DNA of 64,000 nucleotides, from NCBI GenBank assembly GCA_002726515.1, contig PBTE01000061.1, positions 21,042 through 85,041 on the forward strand. Direction: 5' to 3'. Shown in pieces: positions 18,828 to 27,187 of this stretch; the stretch's first letter is position 1, and each line of letters starts with the position of its first letter. Source of the stretch: Planctomycetaceae bacterium. GTDB taxonomy: Bacteria > Planctomycetota > Planctomycetia > Pirellulales > Pirellulaceae. Both the position numbers and the translations under genes were made by a program. A model generated the notes under the pieces. It saw nothing but the letters and a program-made list of their open reading frames with translations, was not told where the DNA came from and did no database searches.

Positions 18828-19511
18828 ATGCAACTTGCCGCCCGGATCCATGAACTGACGAAAGATTATGTTCTGAAGGGAGAGACGGTACGCGCACTTC
18901 GTGGCATTTCACTGGAAATCCCTGCCGGAGATTGCGTGGCGATTATGGGGCCCTCCGGTTCCGGAAAAAGCACGCTACTGAATTTGATCGGGTGTCTGGA
19001 CCGTCCCACCTCGGGTTGTCTTCAACTTGGAGACGACGATGTCTCGAGCATGGACGACAGCCAACTCTCGCGTATCCGAGCCTCGCGTATTGGGTTTGTG
19101 TTCCAATCTTACAATCTGATCGCGCAACTTAATGTTTTGGAAAACATAGAAGTTCCGCTCTATTACCGGGGTCGCATCACACGCCACGAACGCTCACGCT
19201 GTCGAGAGCTGGCAGATATGGTTGGTTTGAGCGACCGTCTGAAACATCGGCCGCAGCAGCTTTCCGGGGGCCAACAGCAGCGGGTTGCCATTGCTCGAAG
19301 TCTGGCAAATGATCCCGACTTCATCCTGGCCGACGAACCAACAGGAAACCTTGATACCCAAACGACAGAAGATATTCTCGACTTGCTGGGTAATCTTCAT
19401 CGGGCAGGTAAAACAATCATCATTGTGACTCATGAAAAGGAAGTGGCAGCACGGGCCCGTCGGATCATTCGACTGCTCGACGGCAGGATTGACGAGTCCC
19501 TGGTGCAGTGA
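18828..19511 (+). CDS. ABC transporter ATP-binding protein, MacB/LolD type
   Basis: The 227-residue product carries all nucleotide-binding elements in order: Walker A GPSGSGKS (residues 41-48), Q-loop (Q93), signature LSGGQ (145-149), Walker B ILADE (166-170), the following PTGNLD, and the H-loop histidine in [11 protein letters not shown]. Length and sequence match the stand-alone ATPases that pair with MacB/FtsX-like permeases. It powers transport or mechanotransmission in the tripartite pump formed with the flanking adaptor, permease and outer-membrane factor. Confidence 0.96.
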   Translation: MQLAARIHELTKDYVLKGETVRALRGISLEIPAGDCVAIMGPSGSGKSTLLNLIGCLDRPTSGCLQLGDDDVSSMDDSQLSRIRASRIGFVFQSYNLIAQLNVLENIEVPLYYRGRITRHERSRCRELADMVGLSDRLKHRPQQLSGGQQQRVAIARSLANDPDFILADEPTGNLDTQTTEDILDLLGNLHRAGKTIIIVTHEKEVAARARRIIRLLDGRIDESLVQ

Positions 19512-19699
19512 CAGACAGCAGGTTCCCCAGTGTCCATTTCTCTTGAGTACAGAAATCGAAACCGTGGCCTTGTATTTTTATCTCCGAGGATTTCTACGGA
19601 GCTGAAAACGATCGTCAAGGACGTTGTTCATAGAAAGCTGTTTTTTTTCTTTCCTTGCTAGCGAGTGCGAATGTTCGGTTCGCACGTCGGGATCCCCCC

Positions 19700-21028
19700 A
19701 TGCTTTGGCTCCGCACCTGGCTGATCGGCATCAAGAGCGTCTTGCTGCATCCCATGCGCTCGCTACTGACCGTGCTGGGCATCTTCATCGGAGTGGCCAG
19801 CGTGATTTGGCTTTTGGCCATTGGAGCGGGGATCAGCCAAAAAGCGCAGGAACAGATTGAAGGCCTGGGAGCCGACAACATCATCGTGCGATCTGTCAAA
19901 CCGGCCAAAGCGCCGGATGGGTCCACTTCCTTCATTTTGCCATACGGACTCTTACGAGCAGATTACGACATCCTGGTGGAAACGATTCCCACGATCCGTG
20001 GCGCGCTTCCGATCCGAGAAATGCGCCGAGAGGTTCGCTACGGGCAACGGGAACTCTTGGCAAGGGTCGTTGGCTGTACACCCGAATACGCCGACATCAC
20101 CCAATTGGAGATTGATCGAGGGCATTTTGTATCGGACGCCGAGTTGCAGCTGGAACAAAACCATTGTGTCCTGGCCTCGAACGTCGTTGACACTTTGTTT
20201 CCCTACGAAGACCCGATCGGCCGTCGTATCTATTTGCCCGAGGCCCAGGACTATTACAAGATCGTAGGAATTCTCAAGTACCGCGCTCCAACGGCTGCCA
20301 TCGGCGGTTCGTTGGCGGCACAAGATTTCTCACAGGACGTTTACATCCCCATCACCACGTTACGACGACGATTGGGCGACACGGTAGTTGTTCGACGAGG
20401 TGGTTCACGCGAGGGCGAAACGGTTGAATTGAATCAAATCACGCTTCAGGTCGATGATATCGCGAACGTGATGAAGACAGCGGACCTCGTACAGCAAACA
20501 CTTGATCGTCGCCATTCAAAACTCGAAGATGTCGCCGTGATTGTTCCCAAAGAACTGCTTGAACAGGCAGAAACAACAAGAGTTATGTTCATGGTCTTTA
20601 TGGGGGTTATCGCCAGCATCTCACTGTTGGTGGGTGGTATTGGAATCATGAACATCATGTTGGCAACCGTGATGGAAAGGACACGCGAGATTGGGGTCCG
20701 GCGGGCGCTGGGTGCGAGCCGCAGCAACATTGTTCTACAGTTTCTGATTGAGACCACGGTCCTGTCGGTTGCCGGTGGGCTGGCGGGAATCCTGGGTGGA
20801 GCCTTTTGCCCCTACGCCGTCAATGGTCTGCGACAAATTCTGACAAGCTATGCGTCCGACCTCATCTCGACACTGCCACAACTGGTGTAGGAAGTAACAC
20901 CTATCCTGCACCCCACCTACTTTGCCCTGGCATTTCTTATTTCAGTTGTTGTGGGCATTCTGTTTGGCATTTATCCGGCCATTCGCGCCGCTCACATGGA
21001 TCCTATCGAAGCATTGCGCCACGGGTAG
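19700..21028 (+). pseudogene. MacB-type ABC permease interrupted by an in-frame amber codon
   Basis: Residues 1-396 form a MacB/FtsX-type permease: first helix near residues 20-40, a large periplasmic MacB_PCD domain, and two further helices (about 294-318 and 348-374) around MERTREIGVRRALGAS. A TAG at 20888-20890 then stops the frame. Translation in the same frame continues for 45 codons through a fourth helix ([20 protein letters not shown]) and the conserved family ending [13 protein letters not shown], followed by TAG at 21026-21028. Thus one nonsense codon removes exactly the last membrane helix. It may be a true inactivating mutation, a tolerated truncation, readthrough, or a sequencing error. 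I used the ATG at 19700; an upstream TTG at 19655 is less likely. Confidence 0.88.
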
Positions 21029-21382
21029 AATTTGTTCTTTCCCGGATAACGGCGGAATCTCAGGATCGGATCAAGAGTAGTTGCGTCAAGTCAAACAAGT
21101 TCGATTTGCCGAGCCCTGGTTTCATTTTCTGCCAACAAACGCGCGTCACTTTCCTAACACGCGTCACTTTCTTGAGGTGCAGCGCATTGCGGTTTGTTTG
21201 CCCCGGCAGACGTTCATGGGGTAACGGTTCGACTTGGATCGCTCCAATCTCGGGGTGAATAATGATGATAGTACAACCTGTTGGTGCCAGGGCAGAGGAT
21301 TGCAGGCGAGCTTGGCACGGGATAGTCGCCCGAAGTGCAAATCGCATGGCCTGGCCGGCCACCCGGTCGGTAGGGGCAACTT
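21029..21382. other. Intergenic region behind the efflux operon
   Basis: I see no gene in these 354 bases between convergent genes. They contain the short tandem repeat at 21142-21171. A minus-strand open frame of about 100 codons is not supported by motifs. Confidence 0.6.
21142..21171. repeat. Two copies of a 12-base repeat, 18 bases apart
   Basis: CGCGTCACTTTC occurs at 21142-21153 and again at 21160-21171, separated by CTAACA-like sequence. It lies in noncoding DNA between convergent genes. Confidence 0.85.
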
Positions 21383-22219
21383 CTAACTCGCCTCGAGATA
21401 GCGCCGGGTGATCAATTCCAAATACTGTCGTTGATCCCAGTTCCAGTACTCCTCCGAAAATACTTCGACTTCATGGAATCCTGTAAAGCCGGCTGCTTCC
21501 ACTTTCTCGCGGATGCCACGCAGGTCGATGCATCCGTCTCCCATGAGGCCCCGGTCGCTACGCAGACTGCGAGTTTCCACTCGCCAGTCGCAGATGTGGA
21601 ATCCAAACAGTTTGCCCGCTTCGCCAGCCAGATGAATCTCCTGGTCAAGCTCCGGGTCGAACCAGACGTGGTAGACGTCCAGAACAACACCCAGCAGTTC
21701 GTGCTGGATCGACTCCCAGAGCTGTCGCGCTTCCCGCAGGCGGTTGATGCAAGACCAGTCGGCCGCGTACATCGGGTGCAGTGGTTCGATGGCGAGGCGG
21801 ATGCGGCAAGATTCAGCGTGAGGTAGCAGTTGAATGATTCCATCCTCCACTTGTCGCCGGGCTTCATCCAGTGGCATGTGGGGTACGGCGCCCACGACCA
21901 ACACGACCATGTCTGCCCCCAGGGCCGCCGCTTCATCCACACAACGCCGATTGAGATCGATGGCTTTCGCCCGTTGTTCTGCTGCCGATGCCGGAAAGAA
22001 TCCGCCCCGCACCAGCGCCGGTACCTGGAGGTGGGAAGTTCGTATGAGCTGTGCAGCCTTGTCGATGCCAATCCCGCCCTCCTCGGGGTTAATCACATTG
22101 CGCCATACTGACATGGCCGGGATCCCCAACGAGCTGTAATTCTCAATACACTCGGCCAGGGACCAGGGACGGTTGGTCATGGTGTGAACAGAGAGACGTG
22201 AGAGATCATTGTGGCTCAT
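21383..22219 (-). CDS. Sugar phosphate isomerase/epimerase (xylose-isomerase-like TIM barrel)
   Basis: The 278-residue product has the AP-endonuclease-2/xylose-isomerase-like barrel: VVLVVGAVPHMPLDEARRQV, the metal-site strand IRLAIEPLHP, VVLDVYHVWFDP, FGFHICDW, and the C-terminal FHEVEVFSEEYW. These supply the Glu, Asp, His and Glu metal ligands of the family. Such proteins isomerise or epimerise sugars or inositols. Its ATG overlaps the TGA of the upstream Gfo/Idh/MocA gene by four bases, a pairing often seen in sugar catabolism. The true substrate cannot be told from sequence. Confidence 0.88.
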   Translation of the reverse strand: MSHNDLSRLSVHTMTNRPWSLAECIENYSSLGIPAMSVWRNVINPEEGGIGIDKAAQLIRTSHLQVPALVRGGFFPASAAEQRAKAIDLNRRCVDEAAALGADMVVLVVGAVPHMPLDEARRQVEDGIIQLLPHAESCRIRLAIEPLHPMYAADWSCINRLREARQLWESIQHELLGVVLDVYHVWFDPELDQEIHLAGEAGKLFGFHICDWRVETRSLRSDRGLMGDGCIDLRGIREKVEAAGFTGFHEVEVFSEEYWNWDQRQYLELITRRYLEAS

Positions 22220-23412
22220 GAATCTAGCATTGCCAACGGATTCTGCCGATTGACCAGGGGAAGTTTGACCTGACGTCCCAGACGGTGCGATTCAAACACA
22301 GCCACGATCATTTCAGTAGCGCCCAAGGCATCGTAGACGTTGCTGCGTGGTTGGCGATCCTGCTCGATCGCAGCCAACAGGTCTTCGATCATCAGCAGAT
22401 AACGAGCTTCGTATCTGCGTCCTGAAAGGGGTTCAGGCAAGCCGATGCCGGCTGAAGAGATGTCCTGCCATCGAACGCCGGATCGGCCAGGTGACCAGGC
22501 TGCATCTCCCAGGTATTTGACCTTTGGCAGCAAACCTTCTGTCAATTCGATGATTCCCTGAGAACCGTGAATTTGTAACGCGTAGCGTTTGCTTTGTCCG
22601 GCGTTCTTCAACGAACTGAAATAAGCTATCGAGCCATCAGGCATTTCATAGGTGGCGTGCACCGCATCGCCCGCCAGCGGACCGATTCCCTCGGGACCCT
22701 CGAAAACATCTTTGCGTGCAACTGGTTTTCCATTCTGATAAACGCGGGCAAAACACGACTTGGGATGACCGCCGATTGCCCGAATCATATCCATGATGTG
22801 AGTGCCCAGGACCCACAGGTCCTCGCCACCGCCTCGCCGATCTTCTTTTCCGCGGCCACGGTACTCGAGCACCCGGCCGATTTTGCCCTGCTCGATGAGT
22901 TGCCGGACCGTTTCGAGTTTAGGACTGTAACTTGTCGGATGTCCGATTGCCAGTTTCACACCAGTCTTCTCACAGGCTGCCACGATTTCGTCGGCCTCGG
23001 CCAGCGTTCGACAAAACGGTTTTTCCAGCAGAATATGCATGCCGCGGCTGGCGGCGGCAACTGCCATGTCTCGATGTTGATCCACCCAGCGTGGACAAAT
23101 GGAAACGATATCCAGTTCCACGTCGTCCAGCATTCGGCGGTAATCGGCGAAAGTGTTCTGGATCGACAAACGTTGCGCAGCATCTTTGAGGCCTTGTGGA
23201 TTGTCGTCGGCGACAGCCACGATTTTCGTGCCTGGAACCTCGAGCCAGGCACGGTCCATGGCGTGGCCATAGTTGCCACGACCCGTGCTTCCAATCACTC
23301 CAACACGGTACAGATGTTTGCTCGCGGCAGGTTTTGAGGCAAGTGCCGTGAAAGGAGCGTACGTTGCACTCGCGGCGGTCAATGTTGTTTGCAGGAAGAG
23401 TCTTCGTTGCAT
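22216..23412 (-). CDS. Gfo/Idh/MocA family oxidoreductase with Tat-like leader
   Basis: The 398-residue product starts MQRRLFLQTTLTAASATYAP, a twin-arginine-type leader. A Rossmann NAD(P) motif (VGVIGSTGRGNYG, about residues 37-49) and the family EKP motif in LLEKPFCRTLAEAD follow. The C-terminal alpha/beta domain includes GRGKEDRRGGGEDLWVLGTH. Members oxidise or reduce sugars and related polyols with bound NAD(P). Export of such enzymes is common in planctomycetes. It is upstream of, and overlaps, the isomerase gene, so both probably act on the same substrate. Confidence 0.9.
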   Translation of the reverse strand: MQRRLFLQTTLTAASATYAPFTALASKPAASKHLYRVGVIGSTGRGNYGHAMDRAWLEVPGTKIVAVADDNPQGLKDAAQRLSIQNTFADYRRMLDDVELDIVSICPRWVDQHRDMAVAAASRGMHILLEKPFCRTLAEADEIVAACEKTGVKLAIGHPTSYSPKLETVRQLIEQGKIGRVLEYRGRGKEDRRGGGEDLWVLGTHIMDMIRAIGGHPKSCFARVYQNGKPVARKDVFEGPEGIGPLAGDAVHATYEMPDGSIAYFSSLKNAGQSKRYALQIHGSQGIIELTEGLLPKVKYLGDAAWSPGRSGVRWQDISSAGIGLPEPLSGRRYEARYLLMIEDLLAAIEQDRQPRSNVYDALGATEMIVAVFESHRLGRQVKLPLVNRQNPLAMLDS

Positions 23413-23532
23413 CGGGTACTCCAGCAGAGTTGGGAATGTCCGTCAATGAGGAACAGGTCTGGTAGCAATTTTGAGCCAGCGGTGAATCGGATCAGGCAGG
23501 AAGTCACACGTTTGATGACCTTCCGGGGTTAG

Positions 23533-23561
23533 TGGACGCATGATTTTCTAGTCACTATAAT
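23533..23561 (+). promoter_or_regulatory. Candidate sigma70-type promoter (TGGACG-17-TATAAT)
   Basis: A perfect TATAAT (23556-23561) is 17 bases after TGGACG (4 of 6 matches to TTGACA). The predicted transcript start is near 23568. That leaves about four bases before the first ATG (23572) but about 37 bases before the ATG at 23605, which also has a ribosome-binding site. This argues for the downstream start. Confidence 0.5.
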
Positions 23562-23604
23562 CTGCCAGGTCATGATCCACCACTCACTCAAAGGTTGTTT
23601 CCAC

Positions 23605-24603
23605 ATGTTCGGAGCAGCTCATCTTCCCAGGGGCGTAAGCTTTGGGGTATTGGTCGTAATTTTTTATTTAGGAGGCTGGCAAGTGTCTGCTGAATCGCTG
23701 GATGATCGTTGGAATATGGTACTCGAATTGGACGGGAAGCGAAGTGTGCAAAAGGGTAGCTCGGAAGAACTGGCCGCTGCGATTCGACGCGGAGCGGACT
23801 TGCGCGTTATGACGGAATTCAAGGAAAACGAACACGTCGATCCGGATTCCGACAGCGATGAATTGGTCCGGGAAGTGTGCGATTTTCAAATCACCTACTT
23901 GGTGGACAACCGTTGGACTGCCGGCATCATGCAACTCCGTCAGCCGGTCAGCCTGCCCTACGGGTTCGGAAGTCGGCCGTCGATGTCTTTCTTTGTGTAC
24001 AACCAGGATGGTGAGCAGGGGATTGCCCGACCGTTTTTGGACGGTCGGCCAGCCGGTAACCAGTTGGGTTCGGGGCCGGTGCTCGACCACCCGAAGATGC
24101 CCAAGATGCATCAGCACGACAATTTGGACGGCGAAACCAATGCCCCTAGTCACAATTTCATTTACGATTTTGACGTCTTTCGTTACTTCGTGCGCGACGA
24201 CTGGCAGCAGGTACTCGAGCATGACGATCAAGGAGTGGTGCAATCGGGTTCGGTGGAAGATCTGGCTGCTGCTTTCACCGCCGGCCGACAAGTCAAACTA
24301 GCGCTGCGCAACTTATGTAGCGACTTGCCATCGAAAGCGGGGGCGAATCAAATCGAACACGAAGTCTTTACGCGAGGCGGTTCGTGCTACTACTACACCG
24401 AGCGAAAATTGTTCATTACGGGTGCTGACCCCCTGATTCGTGTTGGTCCCTGCATTCCCCTTCAATACTCCAGTGGCGGTTGGGACGTCTCGTGGGTCAT
24501 GGCCCGCACGGATGGATTTGCCGCACAACGCCTCCTGAATCCCCGCACGCTCCAGTTCGAAGATCGAGAGGGACGCTATGCCATGCGCTGGTTTGTGAGA
24601 TAA
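23605..24603 (+). CDS. Secreted protein of unknown function with internal duplication
   Basis: I do not recognise the family. The 332-residue product has a signal peptide (VSFGVLVVIFYLGGWQVSA). Two similar halves follow. Each opens with a tryptophan-led strand and a turn: WNMVLELDGKRSVQKGSSEE (about residue 36) against WQQVLEHDDQGVVQSGSVED (about residue 200). Both continue with ELAAAIRRGADLRVM and DLAAAFTAGRQVKLA respectively. Each half then runs about 100 residues of predicted beta strands. The ATG at 23605 has AAGG 10 bases upstream and fits the candidate promoter; an in-frame ATG at 23572 would add 11 residues. It stands alone, diverging from the oxidoreductase gene. Confidence 0.72.
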   Translation: MFGAAHLPRGVSFGVLVVIFYLGGWQVSAESLDDRWNMVLELDGKRSVQKGSSEELAAAIRRGADLRVMTEFKENEHVDPDSDSDELVREVCDFQITYLVDNRWTAGIMQLRQPVSLPYGFGSRPSMSFFVYNQDGEQGIARPFLDGRPAGNQLGSGPVLDHPKMPKMHQHDNLDGETNAPSHNFIYDFDVFRYFVRDDWQQVLEHDDQGVVQSGSVEDLAAAFTAGRQVKLALRNLCSDLPSKAGANQIEHEVFTRGGSCYYYTERKLFITGADPLIRVGPCIPLQYSSGGWDVSWVMARTDGFAAQRLLNPRTLQFEDREGRYAMRWFVR

Positions 24604-24648
24604 AACAGCCTCGGCGTCGTAAACTGCGCCGCGACCCCCGGTGAAGCA

Positions 24649-24671
24649 GCCTTTTTTAGTCTTTAAAAGGC
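24649..24671. terminator. Possible bidirectional stem-loop between convergent genes
   Basis: GCCTTTT (24649-24655) and AAAAGGC (24665-24671) can pair with a 9-base loop. It lies between the convergent stops at 24603 and 24733 and has A/T-rich arms on both strands. Confidence 0.4.
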
Positions 24672-24732
24672 AGTGAATTGCTGCAGTACTGGTTTCTGCG
24701 AATTGCCTTTCTGTGACTTGCCGGTGAGCAGT

Positions 24733-25893
24733 TCATCTTGCCAGCTGGCCCATGGTCTGAACCAACGTTTCAATTTGCTGGTCCGTGTGTGCATAACTCA
24801 GGCTAATGCGCAGCAGAGATTCTCCATCCGGAACGGAGGGCGGTCGGATACCGGGCACGAAAAACCCCTCTTCTCGTAATCTGGACGCCAGGGACATGGT
24901 CCAGCCCGGCTCGCCTATGAGAATCGGAATAATCTGGCTGTCGGAAGAAACCGTATTCCAGCCTTGGTCTTGCAAGTGGCTGCGAACAGAGTTCGCTTTT
25001 TTCAGGAGCGTGGTGCGTCGATGCGGCTCTTCCTGCACGATGCGAAGTGCCGCACTGGCCGCCGCCGCACCGGCAGCTGGTTGGGCAGTTGAAAAAACAT
25101 AAGTCCGTGCGCGGTTGGCGATCCAGTCGATCAGCCGGCGCGATCCTGCGACGAATCCCCCGGCACAGCCGAGCGCTTTACTCAGGGTACCGACTTTGAT
25201 GGGAATACGGTCCTCCACGTTCATGGCCTCAGCCAATCCTCGACCCGCATTACCAAAAATCCCTGTCGCGTGGGCTTCATCAATCATCAGCATCGCTTCG
25301 TACTGTTCGGCCAATTCGACCAGTCTGTCCAGTGAAGCCGCGCTTCCGTCCATGCTGAACAGCGAGTCGGTGGTGATCAGCCGTCGCCGGAAACCGCTTG
25401 CTTGGGCCAGCAGCTTTTCCAGATGGGCCATATCGCCATGGACGAAGACCCGGACTTTCGCCCCGGACAAGCGGCAACCGTCAATGATACTGGCATGATT
25501 CTTGGCATCACTGAAGATGACATCACCATGGCCGACCAGGGCCGTGATCGTGCCAACATTGGCTGCGAAACCCGAGGAGAAGACCAGGGCTGCTTCGGTT
25601 GCCTCGAAGTCCGCCAGCTGTTTTTCCAGATCGGAGTGCGCGCCCGTATGTCCCGTGACCAGGGGGCTCGCTCCACTGCCCCAAACAGAGGATTCGAGAT
25701 AGTTTCTGGCGGCTGCGATCAGGCGTGGGTCGGAAGCCAGACCCAGATAATCATTCGAGCCGAAGTTTAAGAGCGTTTGTCCCTTGACAACAATCCGGAG
25801 GTCCTCAACAGGAGAACAAGTCAAGAGGCGCCGAAGTAAACGTTGCTGTTCGAGCAGCGCTAATTCGTCGTCAATCCAACGGAGAGAATCCAT
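24733..25893 (-). CDS. bioF: 8-amino-7-oxononanoate synthase (BioF family)
   Basis: The 386-residue PLP enzyme of the alpha-oxoamine synthase family condenses pimeloyl-thioester with L-alanine in biotin synthesis. Signatures are NFGSNDYLGLASDPRL, the pyridine-ring residues DEAHATG (D205, H208), and the Schiff-base lysine in VGTLSKALG (K239). The ATG at 25893 (MDSLRWIDDELALLEQQ) is better than the TTG two codons upstream. No other biotin genes are adjacent, so a related role such as 2-amino-3-ketobutyrate ligase cannot be excluded. The stop of the haem-domain remnant lies 2 bases upstream. Confidence 0.85.
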   Translation of the reverse strand: MDSLRWIDDELALLEQQRLLRRLLTCSPVEDLRIVVKGQTLLNFGSNDYLGLASDPRLIAAARNYLESSVWGSGASPLVTGHTGAHSDLEKQLADFEATEAALVFSSGFAANVGTITALVGHGDVIFSDAKNHASIIDGCRLSGAKVRVFVHGDMAHLEKLLAQASGFRRRLITTDSLFSMDGSAASLDRLVELAEQYEAMLMIDEAHATGIFGNAGRGLAEAMNVEDRIPIKVGTLSKALGCAGGFVAGSRRLIDWIANRARTYVFSTAQPAAGAAAASAALRIVQEEPHRRTTLLKKANSVRSHLQDQGWNTVSSDSQIIPILIGEPGWTMSLASRLREEGFFVPGIRPPSVPDGESLLRISLSYAHTDQQIETLVQTMGQLAR

Positions 25894-25895
25894 GT

Positions 25896-26198
25896 TCAAC
25901 GAAGTTTCCCGTTGCCTGATCCGTGTTCTGTTGAAACGCTCGAAGTGGGTAGGTCATCCAGAAATTTGGAAAGGTCGACCATCTCTTGCAGTGTCAGATT
26001 GTCCGATAAATCCTGGGGCATCGTGGAGACGCTACTGGGAAAAAGGTCTTCGATATCACTCTTGGCAATTGCAGGTCGGTAGCTATCGCCCTGCAGCGTG
26101 CCCAGTCCATTGGAAGACCCCCGACGCAGAACTCCGGTATACGTTTTTCCGTTCTCAGTGACAACCACTTTGGAAACGTGTTGGGCAGAGGTGACAGG
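25896..26198 (-). pseudogene. C-terminal remnant of a PVC-type haem-binding domain protein
   Basis: About 100 codons encode VVVTENGKTYTGVL, IAKSDIEDLFPSS, STMPQDLSDNLT and a closing helix. This is the pattern at the very end of planctomycete CxxCH haem-binding proteins, and it aligns with the end of the protein at 55400-58483 (GRIITGLLLEQ, VPRDQIAELTV, SFMPERI). The upstream half, with the CxxCH motif, is absent. The frame continues upstream only as low-complexity sequence overlapping the 3' end of btaB, and has no ATG. I read it as the tail of a gene that has lost its 5' part; a tiny GTG-initiated protein is a less likely alternative. Confidence 0.55.
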
Positions 26199-26274
26199 TC
26201 GATAAAAGGATGAAAGACAAGAGCATCCTGCCGGAAAACATTGTTCCGGTGGAGTCAGCCAATCACCACAACGG

Positions 26275-27006
26275 CTAGACAGGTTTTCGCCCCACAAAGA
26301 TGTAATAGGGAATCCGCAGGAACGGGAGGTACGGGATTTTGGCCCTCTTCTGTTGAAAGATCATTGACTCAAATCGGCTGTGCAGAAACGGAACATGTTC
26401 AGACGATGGGAAGACGTTGTCGCTGCTCATCCAAATTGGCCAGAAGTGCCGAGTAAACCAGGAGTGACGTTGAAAATTATTAGCGGGATGTTTTCGCGAC
26501 ACAAAAAAATCAACCACCCCCAGGATGCCACCGGGCCGCAACATCTGAAACGCATTGTCCACAGCGGAAAACCAGTTTGGAATCATTGTCAGGGAGTAGG
26601 AGAATGTGACCACATCGACGGGACCTGCAGGAGGTTGAAACTGTGTCGCATCGTCCTGGACGATGTCAACATGGCTCCACCCTTTATCGCTGGCCCGCCG
26701 TCGTGCCACTTCCAACAGGGATCTTGCCAGATCCACCACATAGATGCGATCGAGACGTTTGATGGAATCCCCGAAATAATCAAGATTGGATCCTGTGCCT
26801 CCCCCCATATCGACCCAGTGACCGTTTTCCGGCACCTCGATCGACTGCCAAAGTTCCCTGCGACCTTTTAACAAACGTTCCCGGAAGTCGTCATAGGCGT
26901 CGGCTTGGCCTGAATAAAAGTTGTCCATGCGGTCAGCATGATTGTCCCCTCGGATTGGCCGCAGGGCCATGTGGTACAAGATCTTGAGGTCTGAAGCAAA
27001 ACTCAT
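26275..27006 (-). CDS. btaB: BtaB-like S-adenosylmethionine methyltransferase (betaine lipid headgroup)
   Basis: The 243-residue class I methyltransferase starts with the BtaB-type N-terminus MDNFYSGQADAYDDFRERLL and has the SAM motif VDMGGGTGSNLDYFG (about residues 64-78). The acidic VVDLARSLLE and the post-motif VVTFSYSLTMIPNW follow. BtaB N-methylates diacylglyceryl-homoserine three times to give DGTS. The assignment is strengthened by the btaA gene 181 bases upstream on the same strand; together they supply the whole pathway, as in Rhodobacter BtaA/BtaB. Confidence 0.82.
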   Translation of the reverse strand: MSFASDLKILYHMALRPIRGDNHADRMDNFYSGQADAYDDFRERLLKGRRELWQSIEVPENGHWVDMGGGTGSNLDYFGDSIKRLDRIYVVDLARSLLEVARRRASDKGWSHVDIVQDDATQFQPPAGPVDVVTFSYSLTMIPNWFSAVDNAFQMLRPGGILGVVDFFVSRKHPANNFQRHSWFTRHFWPIWMSSDNVFPSSEHVPFLHSRFESMIFQQKRAKIPYLPFLRIPYYIFVGRKPV

Positions 27007-27187
27007 AATGCAGGCGAGGAATAATCGCTGGGGGAGAAAGAAGGAAACTCTAGAATTTAAAATCGATTCTCTTGAGATAGCGTAAGAACGGGCAGTGCCC
27101 TGTGCCGGTTCGCCATGTTTCGAGAGATTTGATGTTAGTTTTTGGGAATTGGTTCTTCATTTGTCGGAGATGCCATGTGGCAATGGC

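Noticed and set aside
19700..21028. Frameshift as the cause of the permease break
   Set aside because: The sequence after the stop continues in the same frame with the expected fourth helix and ending, so a single nonsense codon explains it without any indel.
21060..21362. A roughly 100-residue minus-strand protein behind the efflux operon
   Set aside because: The frame includes the short tandem repeat and has no domain or ribosome-binding site.
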